Shown in pieces: positions 52,171 through 60,030 of a stretch of 64,000 nucleotides of DNA. A program made the translations under genes and the position numbers. The DNA comes from Azospirillum sp. 412522 (GTDB taxonomy: Bacteria; Pseudomonadota; Alphaproteobacteria; Azospirillales; Azospirillaceae), in assembly GCF_019805165.1 (NCBI RefSeq), contig NZ_RWIJ01000028.1, forward strand, positions 18,300 through 82,299, in the 5' to 3' direction. The notes beneath the pieces are model-generated. The model was not told the origin of the DNA and did not search any database. It saw only the letters and a program-made list of their open reading frames with translations. The first letter of the stretch is position 1, and every line of letters starts with the position of its first letter.

Positions 52171-52284
52171 GGGTATCTCCATTCGCGAGATGCATGGCGC
52201 CTTTCTGACGCCGGGGCCATTCACGCCGGCCATCCCGATCTTCAATGCGGGGGCGCGAGCGGCAAAATCGAGGATGACCGACCC

Positions 52285-52309
52285 GGTTTAAGCCGGGGTA
52301 AAAAATCGG
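52285..52309. promoter_or_regulatory. Shared flagellar upstream motif (flagellin copy)
   Basis: GGTTTAAGCCGGGGTAAAA, followed by AATCGG, lies about 120 bp before the flagellin start. It is nearly identical to the copy at 59923 (TTTTAAGCGGAGTAAAA, then AACGG). The inner CGGTTTAAGCCG is close to a palindrome. Confidence 0.55.
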
Positions 52310-52343
52310 AGATGTTCTGGAAAGACGGGACGGAGGGGCAGGA

Positions 52344-53156
52344 TCAGCGCCCGACGGCGCGGGCGGCGGCACGGGGGACCACCGGCGGGATGAAGGGAAC
52401 GCGGGGCGCGGCCAGGGCGCCGGCGTTCGACCAGCGGTCGAGCATCAGCTGGGCGCGGTCGGGCGCGACATGGTCGGGCGGCGCCTCGAACTTGTAGCCG
52501 CGGCCGTAGACCGTCTCGATGTAGCGGCCGCCGCCGGTCGCCGTGTCGATCTTCTTGCGCAGCTTGCAGATATAGACGTCGATCACCTTGTCGAGCGGGT
52601 CGGAGCCGGACAGGCCGTAGACCTCCTCGTAGATGTGCTCCTTAGACACCACGCGGCGGTGGTTGAGGGCCAGCACCGACAGGATCGCGTGCTCCCGCTG
52701 GCTGAGGCGCAGGCGTTCGCCGTCCACCTCCGGGTCGCGGCCGTCGAGGAAGACTGTCAGGCGGCCGACGGTCACCGCGTTGCTGGTCAGCCCGTAGGAG
52801 CGGCGGCGGATCGCCTCCAGCCGGGCGCGGATCTCGGTGCTGACGACCGGCTTGACCAGCACGTCGTCGGCCCCGGCCCGCAGGATGCCGGCGGTGGTGT
52901 TGGCGCAGCGGCGTTCAATCAGGCAGATGATCGTGGCGGTGACGTTGCGGGCGCGCAGCATGGCGACGCAGGCTTCGGTATCGCCGACATCGCCGATGAT
53001 GATCGCGTCGTGCGCGATGTCGACGGAGCCATGCCCGCCCACCAGATCGCGCAGACCATTCAGGTCGAGGCGGTCATGGTTAACCTTGCACAGGGCGAGT
53101 TGTTTACCGATGGCTTCGGCAATCAGATCGGCTGGCTCAATCAGCAAAGCCTGCAT
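52344..53156 (-). CDS. ftcR: FtcR/LafR-like orphan flagellar response regulator
   Basis: A 270-residue OmpR-type regulator. The receiver (1-115) is atypical: E7-P8 stand where the acidic pair is expected, and the phospho-acceptor position is Gly55 (IIIGDVGD), followed by Asp56. The lysine in DDVLVKP is kept. The linker and wing segment VGRLTVFLDGRDPEVDG matches, from memory, Brucella FtcR (VGDLRVFSDGRDPEING) very closely. The DNA-binding domain is at about 140-235, ending YIETVYGRGYKFEAP. FtcR, Rem and LafR are orphan activators of rhizobial-type flagella. The start at 53156 was chosen for its GGAGA; no kinase gene is adjacent. The C-terminus has a Pro/Ala-rich tail of about 35 residues. Confidence 0.85.
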   Translation of the reverse strand: MQALLIEPADLIAEAIGKQLALCKVNHDRLDLNGLRDLVGGHGSVDIAHDAIIIGDVGDTEACVAMLRARNVTATIICLIERRCANTTAGILRAGADDVLVKPVVSTEIRARLEAIRRRSYGLTSNAVTVGRLTVFLDGRDPEVDGERLRLSQREHAILSVLALNHRRVVSKEHIYEEVYGLSGSDPLDKVIDVYICKLRKKIDTATGGGRYIETVYGRGYKFEAPPDHVAPDRAQLMLDRWSNAGALAAPRVPFIPPVVPRAAARAVGR

Positions 53157-53544
53157 TGGATTCTCCATTGTCGAGCAAGCGCAGATAAAGCATTGTTTTT
53201 TACGCAATTGCGTCCATGTCACATGCTTATCACAGCCTCAAAAGAACCTATCGAAAGGCTGTATGTCAACAGATTGGGGTACCCGGATAGACATAGACTC
53301 ATACCCCATTTTACGTCGCTTTAATGGTTCCGTTCGATTAAAGACTGGATAAATTTTTATTCATGTGGGGTTTTACTTAGAAAGTCTCGTCGTTTTTCGA
53401 ATGATCGTCACAAGCAATCATTAATTCGTTCGCCATCCATGGTTAACGACAGTGAAGAGGTGGAAAACCTGCGCTTACAAACATGAACGCTGGTTTAACC
53501 CTGATGTCCTACGGTCGCCGGGCATCCGCGTTTGAGGAGGTTCC
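53157..53544. other. A+T-rich divergent region between ftcR and the lipoprotein gene
   Basis: About 390 bp with no gene and the lowest GC content of the flagellar region, typical of a control region. It contains an inverted repeat, CTTTAAT (53319-53325) and ATTAAAG (53337-53343), with an 11-base spacer, and several TTAA-containing words that recall CtrA half-sites without the full TTAA-N7-TTAA spacing. Promoters for ftcR (minus) and the lipoprotein gene (plus) are expected here. Confidence 0.6.
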
Positions 53545-53988
53545 ATGTCCGGAACGAAGGCGTCCGTCTTTCCAGCGGCCGCAGCCGCTGCTTGCCTGCT
53601 CGTCCTGCAAGGCTGTGCGCAAGTGTCGCAGGCGCCCGACAGCGATTACCGCCAAGCCCTTGAAAAAGCGCTGGCCGCCGGACAATGCGACGGCGGCGCG
53701 GTGCAGGACATGTGGTCGGCCTATGGCCGGTGGTATGCGGTCGCATCCTCCATCGCCGGCCATCCGAAGACCGACGAGGCCGCGGCATTGCTGCGCCAGG
53801 GCGACCAGTTCCGGATTTTGAATTGTCCGGAGGTGGCGCGCGCGTCCTACCAAACGCTGATCGGCCGCTTCCCGGAGGGCGGATTCGCGCCGTTGCGGGA
53901 GGCGGCCCGCGCCTCGCTGCGCTCGTTGCCGCCACCGCTTCCCAAGCCGGGCCAGCCGACTCCGGTCAGGCCGCCTGCGGAGATTTGA
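53545..53988 (+). CDS. Small lipoprotein of unknown function
   Basis: A 147-residue protein with a lipoprotein signal (AAAAAACLLVLQGC, cleavage before Cys24). The periplasmic part is helical, about 95 residues, with two more cysteines (GQCDGG and LNCPEV) that may pair. A proline-rich end, SLPPPLPKPGQPTPVRPP, follows and could span the cell wall. GGAGG precedes the start. The only plus-strand gene between ftcR and fliF. A flagellar role is possible by location only. Confidence 0.75.
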   Translation: MSGTKASVFPAAAAAACLLVLQGCAQVSQAPDSDYRQALEKALAAGQCDGGAVQDMWSAYGRWYAVASSIAGHPKTDEAAALLRQGDQFRILNCPEVARASYQTLIGRFPEGGFAPLREAARASLRSLPPPLPKPGQPTPVRPPAEI

Positions 53989-54030
53989 GGCGGGAGAGCG
54001 GGATTATCGCGGGAGACGGGATGGCCCCAA

Positions 54031-54741
54031 TCACAAAGCCACATCGGATGACATCGGCTGGTCCAGTCCCAGCCAGGCGTCGGCCAGCGGCCCGACGGTC
54101 AGCGCGCCGTCGATCCGGCAGTCGGCCAGGGCGGCGCGGAAGCTCTCATGCAGGTCGGCCAGGGCGGACGACGGCAATCCCATCGCCAGACGCAGCGTCA
54201 CGTCCAGCCGGCGGCCGGCCAGCGTCGCCATCAACTGCACCGGCCCCAGCCGCTGCGGCCGGGCCTGAAGCACCAGGGTGACGCGGTCGGACAGGCCATC
54301 CTCGATCCCGACGGCACAGAGCAGGCCGTCGTCGCTGTCCAGAAGCGGCACGCGCGACAGCCGCCACAGCCGCCCGTCGATCGGTTGGAACCTTGCGGCC
54401 AGCGCCCGGTCGCATTCCTCGATCAGCAAGCCGCCGTCGAGGTCCGCCAGCCGTGCCGCGGCATCCGTCCCGAGCCAGCCCTGGCAGCCGCCGGCCGTCG
54501 CCGCCAGGAACAGGGCCAATCCGGCGCCGAAGGTCGAGTCGCAGCGCGGCAGGCAGCCGCGCGCCAGCGCCGCGTCGATCGGGGACAGCGAATCCAGCAG
54601 GTCGAGCAGACGGCGCACGAGCGGCCCCGCCTCGTCGCCGTCGGCCATCGACCGCACCGACGGCAGGGAGGTTGCGGCGAAATGCGCCGCCAGCAGGTCC
54701 GGCGGCGGCACGTGCCGGGGGACGAGGTCGCGCCCGGCCAT
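54031..54741 (-). CDS. Unknown protein downstream of fliG, possible FliK-like C-terminal fold
   Basis: A 236-residue soluble protein with no clear named family. The last 90 residues (VTLVLQARPQRLGPVQLMAT, a beta hairpin in LAGRRLDVTLRLA, then a helix FRAALADCRIDG) resemble in pattern the Flg_hook domain at the end of FliK proteins (LxPxxLGxVxVxLxLxGxxLxVxF, then a helix). That is only a pattern reading. The N-terminal half is helical with CxxxxxPRC-like cysteines. It is 30 bp after fliG on the same strand and is the last gene of the fliF-to-fliG run. Confidence 0.65.
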   Translation of the reverse strand: MAGRDLVPRHVPPPDLLAAHFAATSLPSVRSMADGDEAGPLVRRLLDLLDSLSPIDAALARGCLPRCDSTFGAGLALFLAATAGGCQGWLGTDAAARLADLDGGLLIEECDRALAARFQPIDGRLWRLSRVPLLDSDDGLLCAVGIEDGLSDRVTLVLQARPQRLGPVQLMATLAGRRLDVTLRLAMGLPSSALADLHESFRAALADCRIDGALTVGPLADAWLGLDQPMSSDVAL

Positions 54742-54771
54742 TCAGAGGAGTCCCATGCAGCGACGCTCCGC

Positions 54772-55800
54772 TCAGTAAACCACGGTGTCGGCGTCGTCGG
54801 ACTGCGGGATGATGATGGTCCCGTCTTCCGCCATCGCCTTGGCGACGCGGACGATTTCCGCCTGGGCCTCGTTGACGTCGCGCATGCGCAAGGGGCCCAT
54901 GTTCTCGATCTCGTCGAGCAGGATCAGGCGGGCGCGCTCCGACAGGACCGACAGGAAATGGTCGCGCTGCGGTGCCGGCGCGCCCTTCAGCGCGATGGCG
55001 AGCTGGCCGGTGTCGCAGCGGCGGATCACCGACTGCAACGACACGCGGTCCAGCCGCATCAGATCCTCGAAGGTGAACATCAGCTGCTTGATGCGCTGGG
55101 TCGGCTCCGGCATCACCGTTTCCAGATCCTCGAAGATCTCGGTCAGGGTCTCGCGGTCGATGCGGTTGAAGATGTCGGCCATCCGCTCCAGCGAATCGTT
55201 GCCGTGGGTGCGGGCGTAATTCGCCATGAACTCGTTGTGCAGGATCGATTCGATGTCGAGCAGCACCTCGCGCTGCACCGATTCGATCTGGATCATGCGC
55301 TCGATCACCTCGGTGCGGACGGCGGGCGGCAGCAGCACCAGCACCTTGGCGGCATGGTCGGCCCGCATCTTGGACAGGATGACCGCCGCCGTCTGGGGAT
55401 ATTCGCCGGCGAGGTAGCTGGCGAGCACCCCCTCGTTCACGTTGGACATCTTCTCCCACATGGTGCGGCCGGCGGGACCGCGGATCTCGCCCATGATCTC
55501 CGTCACGCGGTCGGACGGCAGGAAGCGGTTCAGCATCCGCTCCGTGCTGTCGTAGGAGCCGACGACCGACCCGGCATTGGCGAACCGCTCGGTGAAGATG
55601 CGCATCAGCGTCTCCACCAGGTTGGAGGTGACGTTGCCCAGCGTCGCCATCGCCCGGCTGACGAGGCGGATCTCGTCCTCGTCCAGCCGTTCCATCAGCC
55701 GCGAGCCGCGCTCCTCGCCCAGCGCCAGGAAGATGACCGCGCTCTTCTCCACGCCGGTCAGGCTCTTGTAGTTCTCACGGATCTTGATCGGCGTTCCCAT
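54772..55800 (-). CDS. fliG: Flagellar motor switch protein FliG
   Basis: A 342-residue rotor protein. It has the N-terminal domain that binds FliF (KSLTGVEKSAVIFLALGEE), the middle EHPQ-like segment as AGEYPQTAAVILSKM, and the C-terminal torque domain with charged residues in FTFEDLMRLDRVSLQSVIRR and LSERARLILLDEIENMGP. Its place, after fliP and a small gene rather than directly after fliF, is unusual. Confidence 0.97.
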   Translation of the reverse strand: MGTPIKIRENYKSLTGVEKSAVIFLALGEERGSRLMERLDEDEIRLVSRAMATLGNVTSNLVETLMRIFTERFANAGSVVGSYDSTERMLNRFLPSDRVTEIMGEIRGPAGRTMWEKMSNVNEGVLASYLAGEYPQTAAVILSKMRADHAAKVLVLLPPAVRTEVIERMIQIESVQREVLLDIESILHNEFMANYARTHGNDSLERMADIFNRIDRETLTEIFEDLETVMPEPTQRIKQLMFTFEDLMRLDRVSLQSVIRRCDTGQLAIALKGAPAPQRDHFLSVLSERARLILLDEIENMGPLRMRDVNEAQAEIVRVAKAMAEDGTIIIPQSDDADTVVY

Positions 55801-55809
55801 GACGGCACC

Positions 55810-56103
55810 TCAGAAGGAGAAATCGGCGGAGGACGTGGAGGACGGGGCGGGATTGGCACTGTCGGTGCCGTCGGCCGGCGGCAGGGCCAGCGCGCGGTCA
55901 TGGCGGAAGGCGACCGCCATCACCGCGCCGGCCACCAAGAGCAGCGGGTGCGGGATCAGCGGATTGGGATCGAGGGCGGCGAGCAGCCCGGTGACGGAGC
56001 CGTCCTCCGGCACCGCCACCCCGCGGCGGCGGGCCAGCGCCAGCAGGCTGTCGGCCAAGCTGGCAGTGGGGCTTGCGGTGGTGCCGGCGGGCGCGTCGTC
56101 CAT
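55810..56103 (-). CDS. Small single-helix protein between fliP and fliG
   Basis: A 97-residue protein with a polar, Ala/Ser/Thr-rich N-terminus, one hydrophobic helix (HPLLLVAGAVMAVAF) at about 55-70, and a Ser/Pro-rich tail. No family recognised. The start at 56103 has GAGG upstream and lies 5 bp after the fliP stop; 56118 is an alternative. fliO is missing from this cluster, and a single-pass protein next to fliP is a possible stand-in, but the helix is not at the N-terminus as in FliO. Confidence 0.55.
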   Translation of the reverse strand: MDDAPAGTTASPTASLADSLLALARRRGVAVPEDGSVTGLLAALDPNPLIPHPLLLVAGAVMAVAFRHDRALALPPADGTDSANPAPSSTSSADFSF

Positions 56104-56107
56104 CGCC

Positions 56108-56893
56108 TCAGACCCCATAGGAGCGGATCAGGCTGCCGGCGATCAGGAACCAGCCGTCGGTCAGCACGAAGAAGATGATCTTGAAGGGCAGCGCGATCAT
56201 CACCGGCGGCAGCATCATCATGCCCATCGCCATCAGGATCGCCGCCACCACCATGTCGATCACCAGGAAGGGCAGGAACAGCAGGAAACCGATCTCGAAG
56301 GCGCGGCGCAGCTCCGACAGCAGGAAGGCCGGCATCAGCAGCCGCAGATCGACGCTCTCCGCCGTCACCGGCCGTTCGTCCTTCACTTGAGCGGCGTCCC
56401 CGCCGGCGGGTTTCGGCTTGGCCGTGAAGGCGGCGAAGGCGGCGAGGTCGCGCTCGCGGACATGGGAGGCCATGAAGCCGCGGAACGGCTCGATCATCCG
56501 CTCCAGCCCCTGTTCCTGCGTCACCTGCTCGTTCAGGAGCGGGCGCAGCCCGTCCTGCCAGGCGCTGTCGATCACCGGCCCCATGATGTGGAAGGTCAGG
56601 AACATGGCGAGGCTGACCAGCACCATGTTCGGCGGCGACTGCTGAAGCCCGAGGGCGGAGCGCAGCAGCGACAGCACGACGATGATGCGGGTGAAGCAGG
56701 TGACCATGATCAGCAGCCCCGGCGCCACGCTGAGCACCGTCAGCAGCACGATGCCCTGGACGATCCGCCCCGACAGGCTCGCCCCGTCCGCCAGCGAACC
56801 GAGCGCGCCCAGGTTGAGGTCGAGCGGCGCCGCCGCGGCCGGAACGGCGGCGAGGAGGAGCGTCAGGAGGAGGGTCAGGGGGCGAAGGCGCAT
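56108..56893 (-). CDS. fliP: Flagellar export-gate protein FliP
   Basis: A 261-residue protein with a cleavable signal (LTLLLTLLLAAVPAAAA), which is usual for FliP, and four further helices. The family segments LTVLSVAPGLLIMVTCFTRI, LRSALGLQQSPPNMVLVSLA and PAFLLSELRRAFEIGFLLFLP are complete. It forms the export gate with FliQ and FliR. A REPIN-like element separates it from fliN upstream in the same operon. Confidence 0.97.
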   Translation of the reverse strand: MRLRPLTLLLTLLLAAVPAAAAPLDLNLGALGSLADGASLSGRIVQGIVLLTVLSVAPGLLIMVTCFTRIIVVLSLLRSALGLQQSPPNMVLVSLAMFLTFHIMGPVIDSAWQDGLRPLLNEQVTQEQGLERMIEPFRGFMASHVRERDLAAFAAFTAKPKPAGGDAAQVKDERPVTAESVDLRLLMPAFLLSELRRAFEIGFLLFLPFLVIDMVVAAILMAMGMMMLPPVMIALPFKIIFFVLTDGWFLIAGSLIRSYGV

Positions 56894-56912
56894 TGGGGGG
56901 CTTTCGGGGATG

Positions 56913-57054
56913 CCCCCTCTCCCCCCCGGGGAGAGGGTCGGGGTGAGGGGGATGCAGGGGGTGGATTTCGATGGGAGAGCGAGGTGCTGCTCAGCCGCCT
57001 AAGGCACGCCGTGCGTCCCCCTCACCCTAGCCCTCTCCCCAGGGGGGAGAGGGG
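56913..57054. repeat. REPIN-like paired inverted repeat inside the fli operon
   Basis: Inverted copies of one unit: left CCCTCTCCCC/GGGGAGAGGG (56915-56937) plus TCGGGGTGAGGGGGA, right copy in opposite orientation ending at 57054 with the same TCCCCCTCACCCTAG arm. It lies between fliN and fliP, which are otherwise in one run, and could fold into a large hairpin that modulates transcript levels. Confidence 0.85.
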
Positions 57055-57067
57055 ATCCTTCTGCACC

Positions 57068-57406
57068 TCAGTCGATCTCCAGTTCGGTCCGCACGATCTC
57101 GGTCAGGGTCACGCCGAGGCGCTGGTCCTCGACGATCACCACCTCGCCGCGCGCGACCAGCCGGTGGTTGACCAGCACCTCGACCGGCTCGTCCACCTTG
57201 CGCTCCAGCTCCAGCACGGCGCCGCGGCCGAGCTTCAGCAGTTGCGCCACCAGCATGCTGGTGCGGCCGAGCACGACCTGGACGTCGACCGGCACGTTGT
57301 AGATGGCGTTCATCGGGCCGTCGTAAGCCTTCTCGCCGGTCTTGTCGGAGACCTTCTCCGCCTGCTTGGGATCGTCGTCGAGGATGTCGAGGTTCAAGGG
57401 AGGCAT
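57068..57406 (-). CDS. fliN: Flagellar motor switch protein FliN
   Basis: A 112-residue C-ring protein with the SpoA domain filling the C-terminal 80 residues: VPVDVQVVLGRTSMLVAQLL, LGRGAVLELERKVDEPVEV and VNHRLVARGEVVIVEDQRLG. It joins FliM to form the rotor ring and docks FliH. It is 13 bp after fliH. Confidence 0.97.
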   Translation of the reverse strand: MPPLNLDILDDDPKQAEKVSDKTGEKAYDGPMNAIYNVPVDVQVVLGRTSMLVAQLLKLGRGAVLELERKVDEPVEVLVNHRLVARGEVVIVEDQRLGVTLTEIVRTELEID

Positions 57407-57419
57407 GAGGATTCTCGCT

Positions 57420-58121
57420 TCAGGTCGGTTGGGTCTTGTCAGGGGACGGCGCCGGGGACAGGGCCGGCGTCAGGGCGGCGACGGCGCGGTCGGTGAGGTC
57501 GGCGACGGCGGCCTCAATGGCGGCGGGATCGCGTCGGACGGAGCCGGCGCCCCAGCTCGCCTCCAGGGCGCCGACGGCCAGCGCCGGGTCGCCCTGGATG
57601 TCGAGACGGCCGTGGAAGACGGCCTGCCCGGCCAGCCGCTCCTCCAGCGGGCGGCAGAGCGAGGGGTGCAGGCGCAGGGTCAGCACCGGGGCCTGTCCGG
57701 CCGCGCGCAGGGCATCGGCGGCCAGCCGCTCCACCTCGGCGCGACCGACGCGGTCGAGCAGGCGCGGCGCCATGCGGCGCACCAGCGCCAGCAGGACGAA
57801 GGCGCCCTCGGCCTCCAGCCGCTCCGTCAGGGCGGCATGGCCGGCGTCGAGCGCCGCCATCCGTTGCGCCAGCCGGTCGAGGGTGGCGGAGAGTTCCGCC
57901 TCGATCCGGCGGGCGGCGGACAGTTCGCCTTCGCGCCGTCCTTGAATGAGACCCTCGGCCAGGGCGGCTTCGCGGGCGCCCTCCAGCGCCGCCCGGTGGG
58001 CGCGTTCGGACAGGGTCGGCAGGTCGAGCGGATCGACGGCCTCGGCCGCCTTCGGCTCGGCCAGCATGGCGGGCGCGCCGAACCCCTGGTCGAAACGGTA
58101 GCGCGGATAGGCGGCCATCAC
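57420..58121 (-). CDS. fliH: Flagellar export ATPase regulator FliH
   Basis: A 233-residue protein. It begins MMAAYPRYRFDQGFG with aromatic residues that in FliH contact FliN or the gate. An Ala/Glu/Arg-rich coiled coil at about 40-110 (GAREAALAEGLIQGRREGEL) follows. The C-terminal domain contains the VGALEASWGAG pattern of V-ATPase E-type proteins. It binds and restrains FliI. It overlaps fliF by four bases. Confidence 0.9.
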   Translation of the reverse strand: MMAAYPRYRFDQGFGAPAMLAEPKAAEAVDPLDLPTLSERAHRAALEGAREAALAEGLIQGRREGELSAARRIEAELSATLDRLAQRMAALDAGHAALTERLEAEGAFVLLALVRRMAPRLLDRVGRAEVERLAADALRAAGQAPVLTLRLHPSLCRPLEERLAGQAVFHGRLDIQGDPALAVGALEASWGAGSVRRDPAAIEAAVADLTDRAVAALTPALSPAPSPDKTQPT

Positions 58122-59842
58122 GCCATCTCCTCATAGAGCCAGGAGCGCAGGATATCGATGGCCTCGTCCGGATACTGGTCGACCAGCTCGCCCAGCCGGC
58201 GGATGGAGGAGGCGCGGACGCGGCCCTCCACGGTGCGCAGCTCGATCAGCTGGTCCATCGTCTCCTCGATGCCCAACTGCGGCGCCATCGGGGCGGCGGC
58301 CAGGGCCGCGTCCCCTTCCCCGCCTTCGCCCAGCGCGGCCCCGGCCGCGGCGGTGCCGGCGGCGGCCGGGCCGGTCAGCTGCGGCATGGCACCGCCGGCC
58401 GGGGCCGCCAGCGCCGGGGCGGCGGCCTCCGCAACCACCGGTTCCGGGGCCGGGAAGACGCGGCGGATCAGCGGACGCAGGCCGACCAGGATGACCAGGG
58501 CGGAGAGCACCAGCAGGATCACCCACTGGATCAGCGTCATGACGTTGCGGGTCAGCGTCTCGGCGATCTCGTCGCCCAGCGGGCGCGGGGCGAGGTCGGG
58601 GGCCAGATCGACGAACTCCAGATTGTCCACCGTCACCCGGTCGCCGCGCGCCTCGCTGAAGCCCATGGCGGAGCGGACCAGCTCGCCCAGGCGCTGAAGC
58701 TCCTCCGCGCTGCGCGGCTCGTACTGGCGAGCACCGTCGGCGGCGGTCTTCCAGGTGCCGTTGACCAGCACGGCGACGCTGAGGCGGCGGACGTCGCCCG
58801 GCTCGATCACCGTCTCGCGGCTGACGTTGGAGATCTCGTAATTGACCGTCTCCTCCTGCCGCTTGCTGTCGTTGGAGGATTGCGGCCCCTGCGACTGGGC
58901 GCGCACGTCGCGCTGCGGCAGGTTCTGTTCGGCGGTGACCGGCGGCTCGCCGTTGCTGTCCTGGCTGCGGTCCTGCTCCTGTACCGTCTGGGTGGAGCGG
59001 ACGACCTGGCTGTTGGGGTCGAAGGTCTGGCTGCGCACCACCTCGCGCTTGGTCTCCACCTCGGCGGCGACCTGGACGCGGACGTTGCCGGCGCCGAGCC
59101 GGGCGGTCAGCATCTGCTCCACCGCGCGGGCGACGCGGGTTTCCGCCGCAACGCGCAGGCCGTCGGTGCGCGCCGAGGCCAGCCCCGGCCCGTCATCCTC
59201 GGTCAGCAGCAGCTCGCCGGAGGAATCCATCACCGTCACAGCGCTGGGCTTCAGGTTGGGCACGGCGGCGGAGACGAGGTGGCGGATCGACAGCGCCTGC
59301 TTGCGGTCCATCGAGGCGCGGCCGCGCATGCGCACCACCACCGACGCGGTCGGCTTCGGCGCGCTGCGCGAGAACTCCTCGCGCTCCGGCAGGACGATGT
59401 GAACGCGGGCGGCCTCGACACCGGACAGCGTCTCGATGGTGCGGCCCAACTCGCCTTCCATGGCGCGCAGGCGGTTGATGCGCTGCATGAAGCTGGTGAT
59501 GCCGAGCGGCTTGTCGGTGTCGAACAGCTCGTAGCCGACGCCGCCATGGGCGGGCAGGCCCTTTTCCGCCAGCGCCATGCGGACGCGGGAGACGTCGGTC
59601 TGCGGCACACTGATCGTCGTGCCGTCGAAGCCGGCGTTCACCGGCACGCCCATCTCCTGCACCGCCTTGGCGATGCGTCCGGCCTCCGCCGGTTCCAGGC
59701 CGCTGTAGAGGGCGGTCATGTGCGGCTGCGACAGCAGCAGCGCCATGCCGGCGACGGCCAGGACGATGCCGAGTCCGGTGCCCGCCAGCACGAGCAGGCG
59801 ACCGCGCCCCAACGACCGCAACGTGTCGATCAGACTGTCCAC
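58118..59842 (-). CDS. fliF: Flagellar MS-ring protein FliF
   Basis: A 574-residue ring protein with a helix near each end (VLAGTGLGIVLAVAGMALLL and LIQWVILLVLSALVILVGL) and the periplasmic ring-building motifs between. The latter include MTALYSGLEPAEAGRIAKAV, GYELFDTDKPLGITSFMQRI, EGELGRTIETLSGVEAARVH and FDPNSQVVRSTQTVQEQDRS. The C-terminal tail binds FliG. The GTG at 59842 gives MDSLIDTLRSLG, the family start; another GTG at 59854 would add four residues. The ribosome site is unclear for both. First gene of the fliF-H-N-P-G operon. Confidence 0.96.
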   Translation of the reverse strand: MDSLIDTLRSLGRGRLLVLAGTGLGIVLAVAGMALLLSQPHMTALYSGLEPAEAGRIAKAVQEMGVPVNAGFDGTTISVPQTDVSRVRMALAEKGLPAHGGVGYELFDTDKPLGITSFMQRINRLRAMEGELGRTIETLSGVEAARVHIVLPEREEFSRSAPKPTASVVVRMRGRASMDRKQALSIRHLVSAAVPNLKPSAVTVMDSSGELLLTEDDGPGLASARTDGLRVAAETRVARAVEQMLTARLGAGNVRVQVAAEVETKREVVRSQTFDPNSQVVRSTQTVQEQDRSQDSNGEPPVTAEQNLPQRDVRAQSQGPQSSNDSKRQEETVNYEISNVSRETVIEPGDVRRLSVAVLVNGTWKTAADGARQYEPRSAEELQRLGELVRSAMGFSEARGDRVTVDNLEFVDLAPDLAPRPLGDEIAETLTRNVMTLIQWVILLVLSALVILVGLRPLIRRVFPAPEPVVAEAAAPALAAPAGGAMPQLTGPAAAGTAAAGAALGEGGEGDAALAAAPMAPQLGIEETMDQLIELRTVEGRVRASSIRRLGELVDQYPDEAIDILRSWLYEEMA

Positions 59843-59922
59843 GGCTCCCCGCACCTTTAAAGTTTCTGAAAATCGGCGGGCCTAGTCTTCGCCCTGCGCA
59901 CCCCGTCACGCTAACGGCGCGA

Positions 59923-59945
59923 CTTTTAAGCGGAGTAAAAAACGG
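59923..59945. promoter_or_regulatory. Shared flagellar upstream motif (fliF/fliL copy)
   Basis: CTTTTAAGCGGAGTAAAA, followed by AACGG, lies between divergent fliF and fliL, about 80 bp from the fliF start. It is the closest match to the flagellin-gene copy at 52285. A second A+T-rich stretch with TTTAAAG lies at 59967-60010. Confidence 0.55.
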
Positions 59946-60030
59946 GGCCGCTGCTGAAGACAAAGCCTCTAAAACTTTAAAGACTACCCGGTTGACTAAA
60001 ATTTTCGGCAATCGCCGACGGGATGGATCG

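Noticed and set aside
53400..53460. CtrA binding site in the ftcR region
   Set aside because: TTAA words are present but not with the TTAA-N7-TTAA spacing.
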